From NCBI GenBank assembly GCA_900553245.1, contig USCP01000050.1, positions 1 to 10,209 of the forward strand: a stretch of DNA of 10,209 nucleotides, in the 5' to 3' direction. The DNA comes from an uncultured Peptococcaceae bacterium (GTDB taxonomy: Bacteria > Bacillota > Peptococcia > Peptococcales > Peptococcaceae). Position 1 is the first letter of the stretch. Every line of letters starts with the position of its first letter. Under the pieces are notes generated by a model, which saw nothing but the letters and a program-made list of their open reading frames with translations, made no database searches and had not been told where the DNA came from. The position numbers and the translations under genes were made by a program. Of the stretch, positions 1-5,960 are shown one piece after another.

Positions 1-2
1 GT

Positions 3-185
3 TGGATGTGCCCCCCCCCCGAAAAGCCTCCCGAGCCTGCCATTCGAAATAACGGCGGCACCCTCACCCGACTCCACGCCCAGTGCCGTGCCCAAACCTT
101 CTACGAAAAGCAAGGCTACCGCGCCTTTGGTGAGATCGGACTCGATGAAGGCTGCCCTCATATTTGGATGGAAAAAAGGCTCTAA
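3..185 (+). CDS. GNAT-family N-acetyltransferase, C-terminal fragment
   Basis: An open frame enters from the left edge and ends at TAA 183-185. The last ~45 codons read like the end of an ElaA/YjcF-type GNAT acetyltransferase: LHAQCRAQTFYEKQGY, then a GE-x-x-LDEG-x-PHI-x-ME tail. In this family the FYxxxGF segment and the acidic PHIxM tail form the last strands around acetyl-CoA. The substrate cannot be inferred. The N-terminus lies outside the window. The first ~12 visible codons are odd: a run of ten C (11-20) and several prolines sit where a helix following the acetyl-CoA loop would be expected, so a frameshift or slippage at the C-run is possible. The stop is only 17 bp from the convergent MATE gene's stop, with no terminator hairpin between them. 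Confidence 0.75.
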   Translation, partial: WMCPPPEKPPEPAIRNNGGTLTRLHAQCRAQTFYEKQGYRAFGEIGLDEGCPHIWMEKRL

Positions 186-202
186 GTCTCTCAAAAAGCA
201 GG

Positions 203-1531
203 TCAATACTGATACACCTTACGTTTCCACACCATTAGTACAAGGGCAATCACCGCTGCCATACATTCGGCGACCACCACTGAACTCCAAATGCCGTCGA
301 TGCCAAAGAGGAACGGCAAAATGAGGATGGCTGAGGTTTCAAAGACCAAGGTACGCAAGAAGGAAATCAGCGCCGAAAGTGGGCCGTTGTTTAGGGCAGT
401 GAAAAAGCCGGAGCCGTAGATGGCAAAACCCGCAAAGAAAAAGGACAGTGCAAACACACGGAAGCCATGCATTGTCATACTACACAAAGTAGCGTCATAC
501 CCCACAAAAATTTCCGAAAGCGGCGCCGCCAAAACTTGCGCCACCGCAAACATGACGACCGCAGTCACAGCAATCAAACGCAAGCTCTTAACGCGCAAAT
601 TTTTCATCTCACGATGATTTTGCGCCCCATAGTGATAGCTCACCAAAGGCGCACTCCCCACAGAATAGCCAATGAAAATAGCTAAGAAAATCATATTCAC
701 ATACATGATGACGCCGTATGCTGCCACGCCGTCCTCCCCTGCCACACGCATCAGTTGCAAATTATAGAGCATCCCCACCAAAGGCATGGAGATATTACTC
801 ATGAGCTCTGAGGAACCGTTTAAACAAACTTGCCCCAGCCAGCGACTGTTCCAGCGCGTCTTACCCAAACGCAGACGACTGGTATTCGGCAGTGCAAAAT
901 AAATCAATGGCAAAATGCCACCCACCACTTGAGCGAGCGCCGTTGCCAAAGCTGCCCCCACAAGCCCCAAGGGAATGACCGCCACCAAAAGGGCATCCAA
1001 GACCATATTGGTGAGCCCTGCTGCCACCGTCACCGCCAAGCCCAGATTTGGTTTTTCCGCTGCCACAAAAAATGCCTGAAAAGCATATTGCAACGTATAA
1101 GCCGGCATAGCAATAAGAATGGTACGCCCATACACCACACATTCTTCAAGCATGGCCTCTTCGGCACCCAAAAACATCGCCACCGGACGCAAGCCCATCA
1201 AACCAAGAATGGTAATCACGATACCGCTCACCATGGCTACATAGACAAACAGAGAGAATTGTTCCTGTGCTTTTTCTGGGTTCCCCTCACCCATGGACTT
1301 TGCAATCAATGCGCTACCGCCAGTGCCAAACATAAATCCCAACGCCCCCAGTAAGAGCAAATAAGGCGTAATAAAGTTTGCAGCAGCAAACGCCGTTTTA
1401 CCAACAAAATTGGATATAAAGAAACCGTCCACCACAATATACACCGAGGTAAAAATCATCATCACGATGGACGGAAAAGTGAACCGCAAGAGCTTGCGTG
1501 TGGTGAAATGATCGGACAGTTGAATCGCCAT
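203..1531 (-). CDS. MATE-family multidrug efflux transporter
   Basis: This 442-residue protein is the usual length for a 12-helix MATE (multi-antimicrobial extrusion) cation-coupled exporter of the inner membrane. It shows the two-fold repeat of the family. The N-half has an early segment with VDGFFISNFVG, and FGTGGSALIAKSMGEG at about residues 67-82. The C-half has the equivalent motif IGYSVGSAPLVSYHYGA near residues 287-303. The general look is of the MepA/NorM-like group found in Bacillota. The start is supported by AAAGGAGA about 7 nt upstream. The gene begins 15 bp after the stop of the MarR-type regulator, so the two are almost certainly one transcript and the regulator probably represses the pump. 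Exported compounds cannot be told from sequence; cationic drugs or dyes are typical of the family. Confidence 0.93.
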   Translation of the reverse strand: MAIQLSDHFTTRKLLRFTFPSIVMMIFTSVYIVVDGFFISNFVGKTAFAAANFITPYLLLLGALGFMFGTGGSALIAKSMGEGNPEKAQEQFSLFVYVAMVSGIVITILGLMGLRPVAMFLGAEEAMLEECVVYGRTILIAMPAYTLQYAFQAFFVAAEKPNLGLAVTVAAGLTNMVLDALLVAVIPLGLVGAALATALAQVVGGILPLIYFALPNTSRLRLGKTRWNSRWLGQVCLNGSSELMSNISMPLVGMLYNLQLMRVAGEDGVAAYGVIMYVNMIFLAIFIGYSVGSAPLVSYHYGAQNHREMKNLRVKSLRLIAVTAVVMFAVAQVLAAPLSEIFVGYDATLCSMTMHGFRVFALSFFFAGFAIYGSGFFTALNNGPLSALISFLRTLVFETSAILILPFLFGIDGIWSSVVVAECMAAVIALVLMVWKRKVYQY

Positions 1532-1546
1532 ATATGGTCTCCTTTC

Positions 1547-1978
1547 TTATAAATCTTTCACCTTTGCGCGAATGGCATCCAGATAGCGTTGGGTCAAGGT
1601 CAGGTATTGTTCGCGCTCTGCGGGGCTCCAGGTTTCAAAAATGTCATTTTCTGCGGCAATCAAACGTTCCACAGTACCGCCGCAAAGTCGGCGTCCGCTT
1701 TCCGTGAGGCGCAGCTCCTTTTTGCGCGCCCCCACTGCCACACTCTCAATCAGCCCTTCCCCTTCGAGCTTACGCACCGCAGAATTCAAGGTCTGCTTAC
1801 TAAGCCCCGTGTAGTACGGCAAGGCGCTCAACGGACAGCTCCCCCCTTGCCCACTTAAAACATAGAGGGTCATCATGGCGCTGTCGGAAAGGCCAAAGCG
1901 CAAGGCCGCTTCATGATAGACCGATTCGATCTCGGAAATCAAATAATTATAGCGTGTCATTTCAGCGTTGCTTCTCAT
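1547..1978 (-). CDS. MarR-family transcriptional regulator of the adjacent MATE pump
   Basis: This is a 143-residue winged-helix protein of MarR type. A helical N-terminal dimerisation segment (residues ~7-45) is followed by a helix-turn-helix with GLSKQTLNSAVRKLEGEGLI (~58-77), a wing containing GARKKELRLTESG (~83-95) and a long C-terminal dimerisation helix. The start at 1978 is chosen because AAGGAGG (1985-1991) lies 6 nt upstream. An alternative ATG nine codons earlier (2005) has no comparable site and would place the real ribosome binding site inside the coding sequence. The gene is the first of a two-gene operon with the MATE transporter. Two palindromes in its promoter region indicate autorepression, probably relieved by a pump substrate as in other MarR proteins. 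The ligand is unknown. Confidence 0.92.
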   Translation of the reverse strand: MRSNAEMTRYNYLISEIESVYHEAALRFGLSDSAMMTLYVLSGQGGSCPLSALPYYTGLSKQTLNSAVRKLEGEGLIESVAVGARKKELRLTESGRRLCGGTVERLIAAENDIFETWSPAEREQYLTLTQRYLDAIRAKVKDL

Positions 1979-1984
1979 GAACTT

Positions 1985-1991
1985 CCTCCTT
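1985..1991 (-). promoter_or_regulatory. Ribosome binding site that fixes the MarR start
   Basis: AAGGAGG on the minus strand is 6 nt before ATG at 1978. It decides between two in-frame ATGs (2005 and 1978) in favour of the shorter 143-residue protein. Confidence 0.88.
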
Positions 1992-1993
1992 AG

Positions 1994-2007
1994 GTACGAA
2001 ATCATAC
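1994..2007. promoter_or_regulatory. Downstream operator copy (MarR palindrome, one mismatch)
   Basis: The plus strand reads GTACGA-AA-TCATAC, a 14-bp palindrome with one broken pair. It is the second copy of the perfect palindrome at 2030-2043, centre-to-centre 36 bp. It sits about +10 to +23 relative to the predicted transcript start and 2 bp from the ribosome binding site. A bound MarR dimer here would block elongation or cooperate with the upstream site. That role is inferred; the palindrome itself is read directly. Confidence 0.7.
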
Positions 2008-2023
2008 TTAAATTACGCCTATC

Positions 2024-2052
2024 ATTCTAGTACGATTTCGTACCAATATCAA
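2024..2052 (-). promoter_or_regulatory. Promoter of the marR-MATE operon
   Basis: The minus strand has TTGATA (2047-2052), a 17-nt spacer and TAGAAT (2024-2029). Each box is one base from the housekeeping sigma consensus. The spacer holds a perfect 14-bp palindrome, so a repressor bound there would exclude RNA polymerase. The transcript should start near 2017, giving a leader of about 40 nt. Confidence 0.82.
2030..2043. promoter_or_regulatory. Core operator (perfect MarR palindrome)
   Basis: GTACGA-TT-TCGTAC is a perfect 6+2+6 inverted repeat lying exactly between the -35 and -10 boxes of the marR promoter. The size suits a MarR dimer. The imperfect copy at 1994-2007 supports its being a real binding motif. 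Confidence 0.78.
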
Positions 2053-2064
2053 GACCCCCCTCAC

Positions 2065-2100
2065 AAAAAACAAGACCGTTCCCAGTGGAACGGTCTTGTT
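2065..2100 (-). terminator. Intrinsic terminator of the serine operon
   Basis: There is a perfect 14-bp stem (2069-2082 with 2087-2100) and a 4-nt loop. Read on the minus strand it ends in six T (complement of the A-run 2065-2070). It lies 25 bp after the phosphatase stop and separates the serine operon from the marR promoter. On the plus strand the following bases are only moderately T-rich. Confidence 0.9.
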
Positions 2101-2125
2101 CGTTTGTTATACACTTTGTCACAGC

Positions 2126-2767
2126 TTAGAGTCCGGCCTGTTCGATGCCGCTAAAGAGGTATCCCATGTGATGGGTGGAGTTTAACAGCACGAGGCGCCA
2201 TTCTCCCGCTTCATATTCAAGGACATTCACACAGGTGTTGTCCTGTTTCATCTGCCAAAAATGTGCCATATCCATGCCGAGAATATCACAGAGAATCGCA
2301 CGATTCACTGCATCGTGGGCAGCCACAAGAACCGTCTTGTTGGGGAATCGTTCAACGATGTCCGCCATGGCAGCCATGGCACGCTTGCGCACATCTTCCA
2401 AGCATTCGCCACCGTCGGGCATATACACCAAGTGAGGCTTGGTGTGCCAAAGGTCAAAGGCCTCGGGATATTTGGCTTGAATATCCTTGGCATAGCAGCC
2501 TTCCCAGCTGCCGTGATTGATTTCTGTGAGACGTGCGTCGATTTCTACCTCAATGCCGTGCAAATCTGCACTGGTTTTGCAGGTCACAAAGGAACGCTTG
2601 AGAGGACTTGCAACAGCAGCGTCAATGTGAATGTCGCGCAAGCCTTCTGCAAGAAGGCGCGCCTGTTCGAGTCCGCGTTCACTCAGGGGAATGTCCTCTT
2701 GACCTTGATAACGCCCCTCTACATTCCAAGGGGTTTCGCCGTGACGTACTAAAATGATTCGAGTCAT
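2126..2767 (-). CDS. Histidine phosphatase, probable cofactor-independent phosphoserine phosphatase
   Basis: This 213-residue protein belongs to the histidine phosphatase (dPGM-like) superfamily. It has LVRHGETPWN at residues 6-15 with phospho-acceptor His9, a second Arg at 58 (SPLKRS), the acid Glu82 in TEINHGSWEG (81-90), and the second catalytic His151 in AAHDAV. It is shorter than glycolytic phosphoglycerate mutase (~230-250). It is the third gene after serC and serA, 10 bp from serA, with its ribosome binding site AAGGA directly after the serA stop. The context makes O-phosphoserine the likely substrate. From memory, Hydrogenobacter thermophilus PspA (the iPSP type) shares the His85 region (E-I-x-H-G) and an LN-x-T-x-H-x-G stretch near the C-terminus, matched here by LNSTHHMG at 195-202. 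Both features argue against a plain mutase. The superfamily call is firm; the substrate is inference. Confidence 0.85.
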   Translation of the reverse strand: MTRIILVRHGETPWNVEGRYQGQEDIPLSERGLEQARLLAEGLRDIHIDAAVASPLKRSFVTCKTSADLHGIEVEIDARLTEINHGSWEGCYAKDIQAKYPEAFDLWHTKPHLVYMPDGGECLEDVRKRAMAAMADIVERFPNKTVLVAAHDAVNRAILCDILGMDMAHFWQMKQDNTCVNVLEYEAGEWRLVLLNSTHHMGYLFSGIEQAGL

Positions 2768-2777
2768 GGTGTCCTTC

Positions 2778-4364
2778 TTAGTCTTCGCAGTGGATGAGTT
2801 TTACGCCGAGAATGCCTTCGATCCCAGAGAGCTGTACCATGATGTCCTTAGGAATGTCTTCGCTGACGGCAACAGCCATGATGTTGGTGCCGCTTTCGGT
2901 GGTGTTACCAACTTGCATGCCGTTGATGTTGATTTGTGCCTTCCCGAGGATGGTGGCGATTTGGCCGATCATATTTGGACGGTCCACGTGTGGAACGAGC
3001 AAGAGGTAGCCGTTTGGTGTAAAGTCTACGCGATATTGGTCGATTTGGGTGATCTTAGGTTGCTTGCCGTCAAAGAGGGTCCCTTCGAGGTAGTGTTCAC
3101 CGTTAGAGGTTTTGATGCGAACGGTGATGGCAGTGCTGTAGTAACCGGTCTTGTGGGACTTGGATTCCTTGACATCGAGGTTACGCTTCTTTGCAAGGCC
3201 TGGGGCGTTCACATAGTTGACGCTGTCTTGGAGGATTGGGTTCAAGAGCCCCTTCAAGAATGCAGTGGTGAGGTGCTGGGTTTGGGTATCAGAGAGTTCA
3301 CCGCTGTATTCGATTTCAACATTTTCCACAGGGCCGTCAGCAAGGTAAATAGCGATGGTCCCCATGCGTTCAGCAAGGCTGAAATATGGTTGAATGATGG
3401 CAGCCACATTCTTTGGAATTGGGGCCATATTCACCGCATTCATCACAGGCTTGCCGTTCAAGGCATCGATGACGCCGTAAGCAACGTCCACTGCCACGCC
3501 TTCTTGGGCTTCAATGGTGGAAGCACCGAGGTGAGAGGTTTGAACCACATCGAACATCCCGAGGAATGGGTTGTTATCGAGGGTGAGTGGTTCATCAGGG
3601 TATACGTCGATGGCTGCGCCAGCGACCTTGCCTGCCTTGATGGCTTCTGCAATGGCATCGGTGTCATAGCAAGCACCACGCGCGCAGTTTACAAGACGAA
3701 CGCCGTCTTTCATCTTCTTGATGGTTTCGGCATTGATCATACGGTCGGTTTCTTTGGTGAGTGGGGTATGAATGGTGATATAGTCGGAGCGCGCGAGCAA
3801 GGTATCGAAGTCTACCAATTCAATGCCAAGTTGATGGGCACGTTCTTCGGTGATGTATGGGTCGTAACCAATGGTGGTCATTTCCATCGCTTGCATGCGC
3901 TTTGCGACACGGCTACCGATACGGCCAACACCGATAATCCCGAGGGTTTTGCCGGAAAGTTGAATCCCGGTAAAGCTCTTGCGGTCCCATTTCCCTTCTT
4001 GGATGGATTGATGGGCTTGTGGAATGTGGCGGGTCATTGCAAGCATCATACCGATGGTGTGTTCAACGGCTGCGATGGTGTTGCCTTCCGGTGCGTTTAC
4101 AACCACAATACCGCGTGCGGTAGCAGCAGGAATGTTGATGTTGTCAACGCCAACGCCGGCACGACCGATGACCTTGAGGTTGGTTGCCGCTTCAATAACT
4201 TCTTCAGTCACTTGGGTTTGGCTACGGGTCACCAAACCATCGTATTCGCCAATGCATTGCAAAAGTTCAGCCGGTGGCATGTTGGTTTTTACATCTACAT
4301 CAAAATGTTCGCGGAGTAAGTTAACCCCTTTTTCGCTAACGTCATCACTTACTAAAATTCTCAT
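2778..4364 (-). CDS. serA: D-3-phosphoglycerate dehydrogenase
   Basis: First step of the phosphorylated serine pathway: 3-phosphoglycerate + NAD+ to 3-phosphohydroxypyruvate. The 528 residues match the long (type 1) enzyme. The substrate-binding and NAD domains (1-~315) contain GVGRIG (145-150), Asp168 for the NAD ribose, and the catalytic set Arg229 (NCARG), Glu258 (PDEP) and His278 (TSHLGAST). An intervening domain spans ~316-450. A C-terminal ACT domain (~455-528) has VPHVDRPNMIGQIA and a GKAQINING loop, the usual site of feedback by serine. The start at 4364 is preferred because GGAGGG sits ~8 nt upstream; the ATG five codons earlier overlaps that site. It lies 51 bp after serC and 10 bp before the phosphatase gene in the same operon. 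Confidence 0.96.
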   Translation of the reverse strand: MRILVSDDVSEKGVNLLREHFDVDVKTNMPPAELLQCIGEYDGLVTRSQTQVTEEVIEAATNLKVIGRAGVGVDNINIPAATARGIVVVNAPEGNTIAAVEHTIGMMLAMTRHIPQAHQSIQEGKWDRKSFTGIQLSGKTLGIIGVGRIGSRVAKRMQAMEMTTIGYDPYITEERAHQLGIELVDFDTLLARSDYITIHTPLTKETDRMINAETIKKMKDGVRLVNCARGACYDTDAIAEAIKAGKVAGAAIDVYPDEPLTLDNNPFLGMFDVVQTSHLGASTIEAQEGVAVDVAYGVIDALNGKPVMNAVNMAPIPKNVAAIIQPYFSLAERMGTIAIYLADGPVENVEIEYSGELSDTQTQHLTTAFLKGLLNPILQDSVNYVNAPGLAKKRNLDVKESKSHKTGYYSTAITVRIKTSNGEHYLEGTLFDGKQPKITQIDQYRVDFTPNGYLLLVPHVDRPNMIGQIATILGKAQININGMQVGNTTESGTNIMAVAVSEDIPKDIMVQLSGIEGILGVKLIHCED

Positions 4365-4415
4365 TGTGTGTCCCTCCATATAAATTAAGTATGATTGCTG
4401 TTTTATGTTGAATGA

Positions 4416-5489
4416 TTACTGATTGTTTGCTTGATAGTCTTTCATAAATTGTGCCAAGGCTTCGCAGGCTTCCATTGGCACGGCGTTGTAGGTGGATGCA
4501 CGGCAGCCGCCCACGGAGCGGTGACCGTTGATGCCGACAAAACCGGCCGCCTTGCCCTTGGCAATGAAGTCCTTTTCCATTTCAGGGGTAGCAAGGTTGA
4601 AGGTAATGTTCATCTTGCTGCGATAAGGGGCTTCGGCATGGCCCTTGTAGAAGCCGTTTGATGCATCAATCACATCGTAGATGACCTTGGCCTTGGCTTC
4701 GTTTTGTTTTTGAATGGCTTCCACGCCGCCTTGGTCTTCAATCCAGTGCAAGGTCTTGTTCACCATGTAGATGGCAAAGACCGGTGGGGTATTGTAGGTG
4801 GAATCCTTGTCCGCATGGGTTTGGTACTTAAGCATAGTAGGAAGCTCGGTGCGAGCGGTTGCGAGGAAGTCCTTTTTAATAATCGCGATGGTCACGCCGG
4901 CAGGACCGAGGTTCTTTTGCGCACCGGCGTAAATCATGTCAAAGTCTGCCACATTCACCGGACGAGAAAGAATATCACTGGACATGTCGCAAATCACCGG
5001 CACATCAAATTTCGGGAAATCCGGATATTCGGTGCCGTAGATGGTGTTGTTGGCAGTCAAGTGTACATAAGCGGTGTCCTCACGAAGCTCAAAGTCCTGT
5101 GGGATGTAGCTGTGGTTGCGATCCGCACTGGACGCCGCTTCGTAGGCTTCGCCGTAAAACTTGGCTTCCGCCATGGCTTTTTTCGCCCAAACGCCGGTGT
5201 TCACATAGGCACCGTATTTCTTGGTCAGGAAGTTTGCAGCAACCATCAAGAATTGGGTACTGCCGCCACCCTGCAAGAATAAAATCTCGTAGTCTTCAGG
5301 AATGTTCATCAGCTTACGAAGCATGTCCTTAGTATCCTGATGCAAGGCTGCATATTCCGGACTGCGGTGACTGATTTCAATCACGCTCATTCCTGTGTTT
5401 TTGTAATCCAAAAATTCTGCTTGCGCTTCTCTTAACACGCTTTCCGGCATTGCTGACGGGCCGGCATTAAAGTTATATGCTCTTGTCAT
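4416..5489 (-). CDS. serC: Phosphoserine aminotransferase
   Basis: This is a PLP-dependent class V (subgroup IV) aminotransferase that converts 3-phosphohydroxypyruvate + glutamate to O-phosphoserine + 2-oxoglutarate. Its 357 residues match the family (about 360). Visible landmarks are NFNAGPSAMP near the start, SHRSPEY (40-46), GGGSTQF (74-80) for cofactor phosphate, Asp168 in CDMSSD, the PLP lysine Lys192 in AGAQKNLGP, and the C-terminal GHRSVGG-x-RAS segment. It is the first gene of the operon and lies directly behind a serine T-box leader. The ribosome binding site is weak and distant (GGAAGGG about 13 nt upstream), which may lower translation or indicate leader structure near the start. 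SerC of this type can also act in pyridoxine synthesis in some bacteria; nothing here shows that. Confidence 0.96.
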   Translation of the reverse strand: MTRAYNFNAGPSAMPESVLREAQAEFLDYKNTGMSVIEISHRSPEYAALHQDTKDMLRKLMNIPEDYEILFLQGGGSTQFLMVAANFLTKKYGAYVNTGVWAKKAMAEAKFYGEAYEAASSADRNHSYIPQDFELREDTAYVHLTANNTIYGTEYPDFPKFDVPVICDMSSDILSRPVNVADFDMIYAGAQKNLGPAGVTIAIIKKDFLATARTELPTMLKYQTHADKDSTYNTPPVFAIYMVNKTLHWIEDQGGVEAIQKQNEAKAKVIYDVIDASNGFYKGHAEAPYRSKMNITFNLATPEMEKDFIAKGKAAGFVGINGHRSVGGCRASTYNAVPMEACEALAQFMKDYQANNQ

Positions 5490-5547
5490 GGTATTGACAC
5501 TTCCCTTCCAAAATCACTCACCAGTCTGAGCGCTGCAAACAGGCCGT

Positions 5548-5583
5548 AAAAAAACAAAACTCGCCCCATAACCATGGGGCGAG
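5548..5583 (-). terminator. T-box attenuator terminator
   Basis: A 10-bp perfect stem (5560-5569 with 5574-5583) has a 4-nt loop. On the minus strand it is followed by TTTTGTTTTTTT. It lies directly downstream of the conserved T-box sequence and is the OFF structure competing with the antiterminator. Confidence 0.92.
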
Positions 5584-5790
5584 TGAAATTTCTCGCGGTG
5601 CCACCCAAATTGTGCTTTGCAGCCAACTCGTAGACGCTATATCGGGCGTTCCCGTCGTATTCATCATACGCCGCTCCGGAGTGGAACAATCATACCCTGC
5701 TGTTGTCTTTCACCGACCGACAACTCTCTGGCCTAGCCTGGTAGGATGCTTCTCCTTCATCGCGTTAATATCATGTTCTTACTGGTATGT
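5548..5790 (-). promoter_or_regulatory. T-box leader (serine-responsive) of serC-serA-phosphatase
   Basis: The minus strand carries the hallmark T-box sequence GGGTGGCACCGCGAGA (within 5591-5607), followed by an intrinsic terminator (5548-5583). Stem I elements are visible: the AGTA of the specifier loop (5780-5783), a helix CATACC (5784-5789) pairing with GGTATG (5691-5696), AGAGAG (5724-5729), and a distal hairpin GTTGTC/GACAAC (5702-5724) with a GGTCGGTG loop. The triplet expected to read the anticodon, just 5' of GGTATG, is AGC (5699-5701), a serine codon. The UGGC in the T-box bulge fits a tRNA ending GCCA, as tRNA-Ser does. Further hairpins lie at 5656-5670 and 5643-5654. Uncharged tRNA-Ser would stabilise the antiterminator and allow transcription of the serine pathway. 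Confidence 0.93.
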
Positions 5791-5794
5791 CCTC

Positions 5795-5822
5795 ATTATA
5801 GCACGATGTGTGCACCCGTCAA
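5795..5822 (-). promoter_or_regulatory. Promoter of the serine operon
   Basis: The minus strand has TTGACG (5817-5822), a 16-nt spacer and perfect TATAAT (5795-5800) preceded by TGC, which makes an extended -10. The predicted start (about 5788-5790) falls at the very base of the T-box Stem I, so the leader has almost no extra 5' sequence. Confidence 0.82.
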
Positions 5823-5855
5823 GGGCAATAGTCAATTATTTATAGAATTTTGCAT

Positions 5856-5912
5856 CCGTGGACATTGCCCTTCCCTCCGCCGTGGACATTGGACGGTTTT
5901 CATTCGTGGACA
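5856..5912. repeat. Three CGTGGACA copies with exact 24-bp spacing
   Basis: CGTGGACA occurs at 5857-5864, 5881-5888 and 5905-5912, always 24 bp apart. The first two copies share the longer CCGTGGACATTG (5856-5867, 5880-5891). The third is part of TTCGTG-GA-CACGAA (5903-5916), an inverted repeat. The sequence between the copies is not conserved. The array lies upstream of the serC promoter and downstream of the permease terminator. It is probably an intergenic repeat or a protein-binding array; its function is unknown. Confidence 0.6.
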
Positions 5913-5914
5913 CG

Positions 5915-5938
5915 AAAAACGCCTTCCAAAGGGCTTTT
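5915..5938 (-). terminator. Probable terminator of the SLC13-type permease
   Basis: On the minus strand an imperfect hairpin, AAAAGCCCTT-TGG-AAGGCGTTTTT, follows the permease stop by about 22 bp. It has one bulge per arm, GC-rich centre pairs and a T-run. It is weaker than the other terminators in the window. Confidence 0.5.
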
Positions 5939-5960
5939 CCCTCAAATAGGCTTGGGCGAG

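Noticed and set aside
830..1354. A 174-codon plus-strand frame opposite the MATE gene
   Set aside because: It is antisense to a clear transporter gene, and its His/Gln/Lys-rich composition is an antisense artefact.
2126..2767. Annotating the histidine phosphatase as glycolytic phosphoglycerate mutase
   Set aside because: The protein is short for a dPGM, and its place in the serine operon with the His85 and C-terminal features fits a phosphoserine phosphatase better.
2754..4319. A 521-codon open frame on the plus strand opposite serA
   Set aside because: It is entirely antisense to serA, whose domains and catalytic residues are unmistakable. Its translation shows no recognisable family, and long antisense frames arise easily from biased third-codon positions. 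There is no good ribosome binding site or promoter for it.
5486..5689. A 67-codon minus-strand frame just upstream of serC
   Set aside because: It runs through the T-box antiterminator and terminator, so the sequence is explained as structured RNA and not as a leader peptide.
5903..5916. TTCGTG-GA-CACGAA as a stand-alone terminator
   Set aside because: The loop is only 2 nt with the full arms and no T-run follows on either strand. The better hairpin for permease termination is at 5915-5938.
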